Part shown: positions 54,333-62,053 of the stretch, one piece after another
Numbering within the stretch: position 1 is the first letter of the stretch
Layout: each line of letters begins with the position of its first letter
Program-made: the position numbers and the translations under genes
The notes under the pieces: model-generated
Database searches by the model: none
Seen by the model: only the letters and a program-made list of their open reading frames with translations
Told to the model about the DNA's origin: nothing
From: Rhizobium skierniewicense
GTDB lineage: Bacteria > Pseudomonadota > Alphaproteobacteria > Rhizobiales > Rhizobiaceae
DNA: 64,000 bases
Assembly (NCBI RefSeq): GCF_014196515.1
Contig: NZ_JACIDV010000013.1
Location: 62,001-126,000 of the forward strand
Direction: 5' to 3'

Positions 54333-55598
54333 TTGACGGGAGCGGGTAAAAACCTGGCATTTGGCAAAAAACGCCAGCAGCACGTCTTGATTCTCGCAAG
54401 TGGCGACACACTGCGCCACTTCACCATCCGGCCATGGCTCGCGGCCACCGGCCTTTGTCTCGCTGGCCTTTTGAGTGTCGGCTATATCGGCGCAACGGCC
54501 TATCTCATCTTGCGCGACGATCTGGTCGGGGCCACCATCGCCCGCCAGTCCCGCATGCAGACCGAATATGAGGCCCGCATCTCCGCCCTGCGTGCGCAGG
54601 TCGACCGCGTCACCTCCAAGCAGATGCTCGACCAGCAGGCCGTGGAGCGCAAGGTCGAAAAGCTGCTGGCACAGCAAAAGGACCTCACCTCCCGTCATGG
54701 CCGCATGAGCGAGCTTCTGGAGCGCGCCGAAAAATCGGGCGTATCCGACACGCTTGATCAGGCAGCACCGGTCAACGCCTATTCACCAGACAAAAGAGCC
54801 GGCCTCTCCGGCGCCTCGAAGGCAATCGACGCCGTCCTGTCGTCGCCCTCGACCAGCCTGAAGGGTAGTATCGGCTACGCCTCCAAAAGCGAAAAACTGT
54901 CAGATCGCAGCCTGTCGATGATGATCGCCTCGCTCAGCAAGGTCGAGAACGAACAACTGACGCGAATCGCCTCGCTGACGACAGGCGCCGAGACCAAGGC
55001 GGACGCCATGGCCGACATCATCCGCCGAACCGGCATCAAGATCGAAGATTCGGCCTCCCAGAATATTGGGGGCCCCTTCGTGGAGCCGATGACATCAAGC
55101 GCTGCCACGTTTGAAGAACAGCTCGGCAACCTCGATACGGCACTCAACCGGCTGGAGACCGTGCGCGGTGCCGCCGTGTCGCTGCCCTTCGGAAACCCCG
55201 CCCCCGGACGTGAAATTTCCAGCCGTTTCGGAAACCGCATGGACCCGTTTCTGGGTCGTCTGGCATTGCATGCCGGTATCGATTTTGTCGCTGAAACCGG
55301 CGCTGACGTGCACACGACAGGTGCCGGAACAGTAGTGAGCGCTGGATTTTCGGGCGGTTACGGCAATATGGTCGAAGTCGATCACGGCAAGGGCATCACC
55401 ACACGCTACGGTCACCTGTCGCAAATTCTCGTCAAGGAAGGCGACAAGCTCGCGCTCGGCGAAGTCATTGGCAAGGCCGGCAGCACGGGTCGCTCGACCG
55501 GCCCGCATGTCCATTACGAAGTGCGCCTGAATGACAATCCGGTCGATCCCGCCCGTTTTCTGGTTGCCGGAACCGAACTGAAAACCTATCTTCAATAG
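54333..55598 (+). CDS. M23-family peptidase with coiled coil
   Basis: 421 residues. One N-terminal membrane helix (~30-55) is followed by coiled-coil segments (~75-115), then a C-terminal LytM/M23 domain: 'SRFGNRMDPFLGRLALHAGIDF' (H-x3-D), 'GYGNMVEVDHGKGITTRYGHLSQ' and 'STGPHVHYEVRLN' (H-x-H). All zinc ligands are present, so it is probably an active murein endopeptidase, unlike EnvC-type activators. It starts with TTG 54333 behind GGAGG; the nearby ATG is in another frame and stops quickly. Confidence 0.9.
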   Translation: MTGAGKNLAFGKKRQQHVLILASGDTLRHFTIRPWLAATGLCLAGLLSVGYIGATAYLILRDDLVGATIARQSRMQTEYEARISALRAQVDRVTSKQMLDQQAVERKVEKLLAQQKDLTSRHGRMSELLERAEKSGVSDTLDQAAPVNAYSPDKRAGLSGASKAIDAVLSSPSTSLKGSIGYASKSEKLSDRSLSMMIASLSKVENEQLTRIASLTTGAETKADAMADIIRRTGIKIEDSASQNIGGPFVEPMTSSAATFEEQLGNLDTALNRLETVRGAAVSLPFGNPAPGREISSRFGNRMDPFLGRLALHAGIDFVAETGADVHTTGAGTVVSAGFSGGYGNMVEVDHGKGITTRYGHLSQILVKEGDKLALGEVIGKAGSTGRSTGPHVHYEVRLNDNPVDPARFLVAGTELKTYLQ

Positions 55599-55703
55599 AA
55601 CAGTCGGCGCGATGCCGTCGTGGTTATTGATGACAATACAATTGCCGGCCCCACTGCAAACAGTGCGGCAACCTGTCTTATTTTGGGATAAATCCCTGTT
55701 TCC

Positions 55704-55732
55704 TTGACTTTCTGGCTAATTCGGCCTATTTC
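55704..55732 (+). promoter_or_regulatory. Predicted promoter of DEAD-box helicase gene
   Basis: TTGACT (55704-55709) and TATTTC (55727-55732) with a 17-bp spacer, about 28 nt upstream of the ATG at 55760. Confidence 0.5.
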
Positions 55733-55759
55733 GCCGCTACAGTCTGCGGCGTCGCCGTT

Positions 55760-57328
55760 ATGACAGCTAAGTGTTCTTTTCGAACCAACACGGAAACAGT
55801 TTTTCCTTTGACAACATTCTCTGATCTTGGCCTGAGCCAAAAAGTTCTTTCTGCTATCGAAAGTGCCGGCTACACGATACCGACACCTATTCAAGAAGGC
55901 GCGATTCCGCCAGCGTTGGAACGACGCGACATTTGCGGCATCGCACAGACGGGTACGGGCAAGACCGCATCCTTCGTGCTGCCGATGCTGACCCTTCTGG
56001 AGAAAGGCCGTGCGCGCGCAAGAATGCCGCGAACCCTCATCCTTGAGCCGACACGCGAACTCGCCGCACAGGTGGCCGAGAACTTCGAAAAATACGGCAA
56101 GAACCATAAGCTCAACGTGGCCCTTCTCATCGGCGGCGTGTCCTTCGATGAGCAGGACCGCAAGCTGGAGCGCGGCGCAGACGTTCTGATCTGCACCCCA
56201 GGCCGCCTGCTCGATCATTGCGAACGCGGCAAGCTTCTGATGACCGGTGTCGAAATCCTCGTGATCGATGAAGCGGACCGCATGCTGGACATGGGGTTCA
56301 TTCCCGATATCGAACGCATCGCAAAGATGATTCCTTTCACCCGTCAGACGCTGTTCTTCTCGGCCACCATGCCGCCGGAAATCCAGAAACTGGCCGACCG
56401 CTTCCTGCAGAACCCGGTTCGCATCGAAGTCGCAAAGCCATCGTCCACGGCAAAAACCGTCACGCAGCGCATCGTCGCCACGCATGACAAGGATTACGAG
56501 AAGCGCGCCATTCTGCGCGACCTCATCAATGCCCAGACGGACCTGAAGAACGCCATCATTTTCTGCAACCGTAAAAAGGACGTCGCCGACCTGTTCCGCT
56601 CGCTGGAACGTCACGGCTTCTCGGTCGGCGCTCTGCATGGCGATATGGACCAGAACTCGCGCACGAAAATGCTCGCGGGTTTCAAGGATAACCAGATTAC
56701 CCTGCTCGTCGCTTCCGACGTCGCGGCTCGTGGCCTCGATATCCCTGATGTCAGCCACGTCTTCAACTTCGATGTTCCGATCCACGCGGAAGACTATGTC
56801 CACCGCATCGGTCGTACGGGTCGCGCAGGCCGCTCCGGCGCTGCGTTCACGCTCGTCAACCGCCGCGACACGAAGTATCTCGACGCCATCGAAAAGCTCA
56901 TCAACGAGAAGATCGAATGGTTGAATGGTGACCTGACCGCCTTGCCGGAACCGATGGAAAGCTTCGCCTCGGAGCGTCCGCGCCGCGGCAAGGAAAAAGA
57001 TCGTGAACGCGGTCGTGGCCGTGACAGAAACCGTCGCGATGCCGCTCCCCAGGTTCAGGCTGCAGCACCGCAGCCGGACATCGAAGAAAAGATCATTCAG
57101 CCAGCTGCCATCGTAGAGATCGCAGCCAATGGAGGCGACAAGTTGAAGGCAGAACGCAAGCACGAAAGAGCACCGCGCAATTTCGAGCGTAACCACAATT
57201 CTTCGCCACCTGCCAACGATGACAATCGCCGCCGGCACTACCGCGATCACGATGACGGCCCGACACCGGTCGGTTTCGGCGACGACATTCCTGCTTTCAT
57301 GCTGATCGTCGCGACCGCAAAAGCCTGA
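55760..57328 (+). CDS. DEAD-box ATP-dependent RNA helicase
   Basis: 522 residues. All core motifs are visible: Q motif region 'IPTPIQEGAIPPAL', I 'AQTGTGKTAS', Ia 'PTRELAAQ', II 'VIDEADRML' (DEAD), III 'FSATMP', V 'VASDVAARGLDIP', VI 'HRIGRTGRAG'. The C-terminal ~110 residues are basic, Arg/Asp-rich and disordered ('GKEKDRERGRGRDRNRRD'), as in RhlE-type helicases involved in ribosome assembly and RNA decay. ATG 55760 is used; TTG 55808 ('LTTFSDLGLSQ') is a serious alternative, since family similarity begins there. Confidence 0.92.
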   Translation: MTAKCSFRTNTETVFPLTTFSDLGLSQKVLSAIESAGYTIPTPIQEGAIPPALERRDICGIAQTGTGKTASFVLPMLTLLEKGRARARMPRTLILEPTRELAAQVAENFEKYGKNHKLNVALLIGGVSFDEQDRKLERGADVLICTPGRLLDHCERGKLLMTGVEILVIDEADRMLDMGFIPDIERIAKMIPFTRQTLFFSATMPPEIQKLADRFLQNPVRIEVAKPSSTAKTVTQRIVATHDKDYEKRAILRDLINAQTDLKNAIIFCNRKKDVADLFRSLERHGFSVGALHGDMDQNSRTKMLAGFKDNQITLLVASDVAARGLDIPDVSHVFNFDVPIHAEDYVHRIGRTGRAGRSGAAFTLVNRRDTKYLDAIEKLINEKIEWLNGDLTALPEPMESFASERPRRGKEKDRERGRGRDRNRRDAAPQVQAAAPQPDIEEKIIQPAAIVEIAANGGDKLKAERKHERAPRNFERNHNSSPPANDDNRRRHYRDHDDGPTPVGFGDDIPAFMLIVATAKA

Positions 57329-57330
57329 CC

Positions 57331-57747
57331 ATGAAGCCCGGCATCGATTTCCCAGGTGTCGGCGCCGGCCTCGTCATCGAACGCGATGGCAAGGTGCTTC
57401 TCTACAAGCGCGTGAAGCCGCCTGAGGCAGGGCATTGGAGCATTGTGGGCGGCAAGGTCGACCACATGGAAACCGCACACATCGCTGCAAAACGCGAGGC
57501 CGAGGAAGAAACCGGCCTGACGATCGGTGACGTGCGCTTCCTTTGCGCCAGCGAGCAGATCATTCCCGCGGACGGACAACACTGGTTGTCGCTTATCTAT
57601 CTGGCCGACGATATCCAGGGTGAACCCAGCCTGACCGAACCCGACAAGTTGTCGGATATGGGGTGGTTCGGGATGGACGATCTTCCTCAGCCCCTCTCCC
57701 TTTTTGCCCGCGATGCCTTCCGGCATCTACGCGATCGCAAGGCGTGA
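57331..57747 (+). CDS. Nudix hydrolase
   Basis: 138-residue Nudix protein. The box is complete: 'GGKVDHMETAHIAAKREAEEETGL' fits G-x5-E-x7-R-E-U-x-E-E-x-G-U. It begins 2 nt after the helicase stop, so translation is probably coupled. Substrate (NDP-X or nucleotide) cannot be told from sequence. Confidence 0.92.
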   Translation: MKPGIDFPGVGAGLVIERDGKVLLYKRVKPPEAGHWSIVGGKVDHMETAHIAAKREAEEETGLTIGDVRFLCASEQIIPADGQHWLSLIYLADDIQGEPSLTEPDKLSDMGWFGMDDLPQPLSLFARDAFRHLRDRKA

Positions 57748-57799
57748 ACCGGACTGAAGAGCCTATAGTGCTGAAAATACGCGAAAACTTCTGCTGGAT

Positions 57800-57837
57800 G
57801 GACGTTTAAAAGGCATTGCCTCTTTTGCAAACCGTCC
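57800..57837. terminator. Long imperfect hairpin after the Nudix gene
   Basis: GGACG-TTT pairs with AAACCGTCC (one bulge) and inner AAAAGGC with GCCTCTTTT (one bulge) around ATT. It sits in the 136-bp gap before the solute-binding protein gene and could terminate the helicase-Nudix unit or act in the next gene's leader. Confidence 0.4.
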
Positions 57838-57883
57838 GGTGTCGATAAACATCGCATGACAGCTAGAGGAAAATCCCCGCGCC

Positions 57884-58978
57884 ATGCATTTTATTCGCCT
57901 GCTCACCATTGCGGCCAGCCTCTCTCTGGCAGGTACAGCGAGTGCCGCGACAATCGGTGTCGTCGCGCCGCAGAGCGGACCTTACGAGATGCTCGGCCTG
58001 CAAATTCGCCAGGGCGTTAAAATTGCAGCGGCGAAAGTTGGCCTCGATGTCATGGAAATTCACGAAAGCTGCGAAGAGGGAAGCGGCGGGGCCATTGCCG
58101 ACGGGTTGGTGGCTGCCAAGGTCAGTATCGTCGTCGGCTTCCTGTGCACTGAAACCCTGCCGGACGCGTTGCCAACGCTGAAAAACGCGGCCATTCCCGC
58201 GATGACCCTGTCCAGCCGCGCCTCAGGCCTGATGGAAGACACGCTCAAGAGCGGCTGGCCGCTGTTTCGTCTGGCACCATCCGAAAACGATGAATCGGAG
58301 GCCGTAATCGCCGCTATATTGCGCGATTGGAAGGGGCACTCCTTCGGTTTGATCGATGACGGCACCATCTACAGCCGCGAACTGGTGGATAAAATCCGCG
58401 CCAAGCTGGAAGAATCTGGTCTCAAGCCGACATTCACCGACACGATGCGTCCCGCGCAGGAGCAGCAGGTCGCATTGGTGCGGCGGCTGGCCCGCACCGG
58501 TATCACCCACGTCTTCATCGGCGCCGAGCGGAATGATGTCGCCATCATTGCGCGCGATGCCGCAGCGGAAAATGCTCCGCTGACCATTCTCTCGGGCGAT
58601 ACGATGCGGGCGGCCAACATCCCGGTCCCCATGCCCACAGGCGTGCTCGCCGTTACATTGCCGGATGTCTCAACGCTGCCATCGGCTGCCGATGCTGTGA
58701 GCGCGTTGCGCGCCGCCAATGTGGAGCCGGAGGGGTACACCCTGCCCGCCTTTGCCGTGACCCAGATCGCGGCAAAACTGGTCGAGCTCACACAGTCGGA
58801 AGGCAAGCCAGCCCCCACGCTTCTGGTTGGCACCACATTCGAGACCGTAATCGGTCCCATCGTTTTCAACGATCGCCATGAGCTGCAGACCAACCCTTAC
58901 CGCCTCCAACAGTGGAACGGAACGGCTTTCGTACCTGTGGAACGTGCCGAGCGTTCAGCGCAATTGCCTCAGCCGTGA
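57884..58978 (+). CDS. Orphan type-1 solute-binding protein (LivK/Leu-Ile-Val type)
   Basis: 364 residues. Signal peptide 'MHFIRLLTIAASLSLAGTASA', then a Peripla_BP_6-type fold: 'IGVVAPQSGPYEMLGLQIRQGVKIAA', 'VSIVVGFLCTETLPDALPTLKNAAIPAMTLSSRA'. Such proteins bind branched-chain amino acids or similar compounds for ABC import. Two cysteines ('HESCEEG' and 'GFLCTET') may pair. No permease or ATPase gene is adjacent; the neighbours are a Nudix gene and rpe, so it may share a distant transporter or act as a sensor. Confidence 0.88.
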   Translation: MHFIRLLTIAASLSLAGTASAATIGVVAPQSGPYEMLGLQIRQGVKIAAAKVGLDVMEIHESCEEGSGGAIADGLVAAKVSIVVGFLCTETLPDALPTLKNAAIPAMTLSSRASGLMEDTLKSGWPLFRLAPSENDESEAVIAAILRDWKGHSFGLIDDGTIYSRELVDKIRAKLEESGLKPTFTDTMRPAQEQQVALVRRLARTGITHVFIGAERNDVAIIARDAAAENAPLTILSGDTMRAANIPVPMPTGVLAVTLPDVSTLPSAADAVSALRAANVEPEGYTLPAFAVTQIAAKLVELTQSEGKPAPTLLVGTTFETVIGPIVFNDRHELQTNPYRLQQWNGTAFVPVERAERSAQLPQP

Positions 58979-59087
58979 TTGTTGATGCGACGTATCGGTG
59001 CTAAATGCGCACAATAAGGGATCGGTGACGAAGGACACTTTCCAAACTCCGTCAGCGTCTCACATGTTTATTCTAGGAGCTTTGCAG

Positions 59088-59765
59088 ATGCCTCTTCCCG
59101 TGCGGATTGCCCCCTCCATCCTCGCCGCCAATTTCGCAAAACTTGGACAGGAAGTGGCCGATGTAACGGCAGCCGGTGCCGACTGGATTCATCTCGACAT
59201 CATGGACGGTCACTTCGTTCCGAACATCTCGTTCGGGCCGGATGTCATCAAGGCGCTGCGTCCGTACAGTCAGGCGTTCTTCGATTGCCATCTGATGATT
59301 GCGCCCGCCGACCCCTATCTCGAAGCCTTCGCCAAGGCCGGCTGTGATGGCATCACGGTTCACGCCGAGGCAGGTCCGCATTTGCACCGTTCGTTGCAAA
59401 CCATCCGCTCGCTCGGCAAGAAGGTCGGTGTGACGCTCAATCCCGCCACACCTCTATCGGTTCTGGAAAACGTGCTGGATGATGTCGATCTCATTCTCAT
59501 CATGAGCGTCAACCCCGGCTTCGGCGGCCAGAAATTCATTCCCGCCATGCTGGACAAGATCCGCGCCGCCAAGTCACTGATCGGCAACAGGCCAATCGAA
59601 CTGGAAGTCGATGGCGGCATTACCATAGCGACAGCCGGAAGTGTCATTGCCGCCGGTGCCAACGTACTGGTTGCGGGTTCTGCGATCTTCAAAGGTGACG
59701 GCGTGGATGATTACCGCACCATGGTCAGCGCCGTGCGCGCATCCGCCGAACAGGGTCGCAGCTAA
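59088..59765 (+). CDS. rpe: Ribulose-phosphate 3-epimerase
   Basis: 225-residue TIM-barrel epimerase of the pentose phosphate pathway. '[17 protein letters not shown]', '[25 protein letters not shown]', 'FDCHLMI', '[11 protein letters not shown]' and 'ELEVDGGI' are the family motifs with metal-binding His/Asp residues. Start is ATG 59088 with AGGAG upstream; the frame is open from 58998 but that part is leader. purB follows after 123 bp. Confidence 0.96.
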   Translation: MPLPVRIAPSILAANFAKLGQEVADVTAAGADWIHLDIMDGHFVPNISFGPDVIKALRPYSQAFFDCHLMIAPADPYLEAFAKAGCDGITVHAEAGPHLHRSLQTIRSLGKKVGVTLNPATPLSVLENVLDDVDLILIMSVNPGFGGQKFIPAMLDKIRAAKSLIGNRPIELEVDGGITIATAGSVIAAGANVLVAGSAIFKGDGVDDYRTMVSAVRASAEQGRS

Positions 59766-59888
59766 GCGGCTCATCCCTCCATACATCTGCCCCTCGCCAC
59801 ATCGTTCCTTGCCCTCGAATGCGTTGAGATTGCCGGAACACTTTGCTAAAGGGGCAGACATGTTCCTTCCTGAGAGAAAGTCATTGCC

Positions 59889-61196
59889 ATGATCCCTCGT
59901 TATTCCCGGCCGGAAATGGTCGCAATCTGGTCGCCGGAAACCAAGTTCCGGATCTGGTTCGAAATCGAGGCACATGCGTGTGATGCACTTGCAGACATCT
60001 GCGTCATCCCCAAGGAAGCCGCAAAGACCATTTGGGAAAAGGGCGGCGCTGCCGTGTTCGACGTTGCGCGGATCGATGAGATCGAGGCCGTCACAAAGCA
60101 TGACGTCATCGCCTTCCTGACGCACTTGGCCGAATTCGTTGGCCCCGACAGCCGTTTCATCCACCAGGGCATGACATCGTCCGACGTTCTCGACACGACG
60201 CTCAATATCCAGTTGGTGCGCGCTGCCGATCTTTTGATTGCGGATATGGACCGCGTTCTGAACGCGCTGAAGACCCGCGCCTTCGAACATAAGGACACCG
60301 TCCGCATCGGTCGCAGCCACGGCATCCATGCCGAGCCGACGACGATGGGCCTGACCTTTGCCCGCTTCTATGCCGAGATGGACCGCAACCGCGCCCGCCT
60401 CGTCGCAGCCCGGGCTGAAATCGCAACCGGTGCCATCTCCGGCGCTGTCGGTACCTTCGCCAATATCGACCCATCGGTCGAAGAGCATGTCTGCAAGGCG
60501 CTTGGCCTCACTCCAGAGCCCGTCTCCACACAGGTGATTCCACGGGACCGCCACGCCATGTTCTTCGCAACGCTTGGCGTTATCGCATCATCCATCGAAA
60601 ACGTAGCCATCGAAATCCGCCACATGCAGCGCACCGAGGTTTTGGAAGCCGAAGAGTTCTTCTCTCCGGGCCAGAAGGGCTCGTCCGCCATGCCGCACAA
60701 GCGCAACCCGGTGCTGACCGAGAACCTGACGGGCCTTGCTCGTCTCGTGCGCATGTCGGTGGTGCCCGCAATGGAAAACGTTGCCCTGTGGCACGAGCGC
60801 GATATCAGCCACTCCTCCGTCGAGCGCGCCATCGGCCCCGACACGACGATCACGCTGGATTTCGCACTGAACCGTCTGGCGGGCGTTGTCGAAAAGCTGG
60901 TGATTTACCCGGACAACATGCTCAAGAACATGAACAAGTTCCGTGGTCTCGTTCACTCACAGCGCGTTCTTCTGGCACTGACGCAAGCCGGTGTCTCTCG
61001 TGAAGACAGCTATCGTCTAGTCCAGCGCAACGCCATGCGCGTTTGGGAAGAAGGCAAGGACTTTCTGGAAGAGCTGCTCGCCGACGAAGAAGTGCGCGCC
61101 GCGCTGCCTGAAGACAAAATCCGCGAGAAGTTCGATCTGGGCTATCACACCAAGCACGTCGACACGATTTTCAATCGCGTCTTCGGCAAGGCATGA
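59889..61196 (+). CDS. purB: Adenylosuccinate lyase
   Basis: 435-residue fumarase/aspartase-superfamily enzyme acting twice in purine synthesis. 'PRYSRPEMVAIWSPETKFRIW' starts the protein; 'FIHQGMTSSDVLDT', 'GRSHGIHAEPTTMG' (catalytic His) and the signature 'SSAMPHKRNPV' (catalytic Ser loop) are all present. Full length. A 16-bp palindrome lies just downstream. Confidence 0.96.
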   Translation: MIPRYSRPEMVAIWSPETKFRIWFEIEAHACDALADICVIPKEAAKTIWEKGGAAVFDVARIDEIEAVTKHDVIAFLTHLAEFVGPDSRFIHQGMTSSDVLDTTLNIQLVRAADLLIADMDRVLNALKTRAFEHKDTVRIGRSHGIHAEPTTMGLTFARFYAEMDRNRARLVAARAEIATGAISGAVGTFANIDPSVEEHVCKALGLTPEPVSTQVIPRDRHAMFFATLGVIASSIENVAIEIRHMQRTEVLEAEEFFSPGQKGSSAMPHKRNPVLTENLTGLARLVRMSVVPAMENVALWHERDISHSSVERAIGPDTTITLDFALNRLAGVVEKLVIYPDNMLKNMNKFRGLVHSQRVLLALTQAGVSREDSYRLVQRNAMRVWEEGKDFLEELLADEEVRAALPEDKIREKFDLGYHTKHVDTIFNRVFGKA

Positions 61197-61218
61197 GGTC
61201 GAAAGACTTTCCTCCCTT

Positions 61219-61255
61219 CTCCGTCATCCTCGGGCTTGTCCCGAGGATGACGGAG
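61219..61255. repeat. RIME-like palindrome after purB
   Basis: Arms of 16 bp (61219-61234 and 61240-61255), beginning CTCCGTCATCCTCGGG, pair exactly around CTTGT. The core resembles the palindromes at 6282-6360, so it belongs to the same family of intergenic repeats. It may also act as a bidirectional stem-loop ending purB transcripts. Confidence 0.7.
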
Positions 61256-61323
61256 AGAGGATTTACCGAAACGACACAAACCACCACCTTGATTGAAACC
61301 ACGATGACACCGAGATATGCGGC

Positions 61324-61896
61324 ATGAAAGCATCCGAAGCAGATATCCTCATCGTTCCCGGCTACACCAATTCCGGTCCAGAACACTGGCAAAGCCGCTG
61401 GCAGGAGAAACTCTCCACGGCACGCCGCGTGGAGCAGGCAGAATGGTCCAAGCCGGTCAGGGAGGATTGGGTGGCCAAGCTGGTCGCGGAGGTGAATGCC
61501 TGCACCAAGCCCGTGGTGCTGGTGGCGCATTCGCTCGGTGTGCCAACCGTTATGCATGCCCTGCCCCAAATCAAAGACAAGATTGCCGGTGCGATGTTCG
61601 TTGCCCCGCCTGATGTTGCAAACCCGGATATCCGCCCCAAGCACCTGATGACGTTTGGGCCCTATCCGCGCGATCCCCTGCCCTTTCCCACAATCACCAT
61701 TGCCAGCCAGAACGACCCATTCGGCACCTACGAGCATGCGGGCGATATTGCCAATGCCTGGGGCTCGACATTGATCGATGCGGGCATGTCAGGCCACATC
61801 AATGCCGAATCGGGTCACGGCCCCTGGCCAGAGGGCACGATGGTGTTCGCGCAGTTTCTCAGCAAGCTGAAACCGCCTGCCGCATTTCACGACTGA
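61324..61896 (+). CDS. RBBP9/YdeN-family alpha/beta hydrolase
   Basis: 190-residue serine hydrolase. 'ILIVPGYTNSGPEHWQSRWQ' opens the fold; the nucleophile is in 'VLVAHSLGVPTV', the Asp in 'ASQNDPFGTYEHA' and the His in 'ESGHGPWPEG'. Substrate unknown. Start is ATG 61324. It is separated from purB by the palindrome and from the next gene by 157 bp. Confidence 0.9.
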   Translation: MKASEADILIVPGYTNSGPEHWQSRWQEKLSTARRVEQAEWSKPVREDWVAKLVAEVNACTKPVVLVAHSLGVPTVMHALPQIKDKIAGAMFVAPPDVANPDIRPKHLMTFGPYPRDPLPFPTITIASQNDPFGTYEHAGDIANAWGSTLIDAGMSGHINAESGHGPWPEGTMVFAQFLSKLKPPAAFHD

Positions 61897-62053
61897 CTTT
61901 GTTGAATGGTCGCGCAAAACCGCGATTATCACTTGTAACACAGAATTTTCCACACCTCCCTTTTAACCACGGCTTAAGTCTGCAACAATAACCTGTAAAA
62001 TAGGCAGCGCGCGTTCACGTGCGTTTTAATCGTTTTAACGATGGCAGGATCGT

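Noticed and set aside
55592-57250. 552-codon open frame on the minus strand
   Set aside because: Antisense to the DEAD-box helicase, which has every helicase motif.
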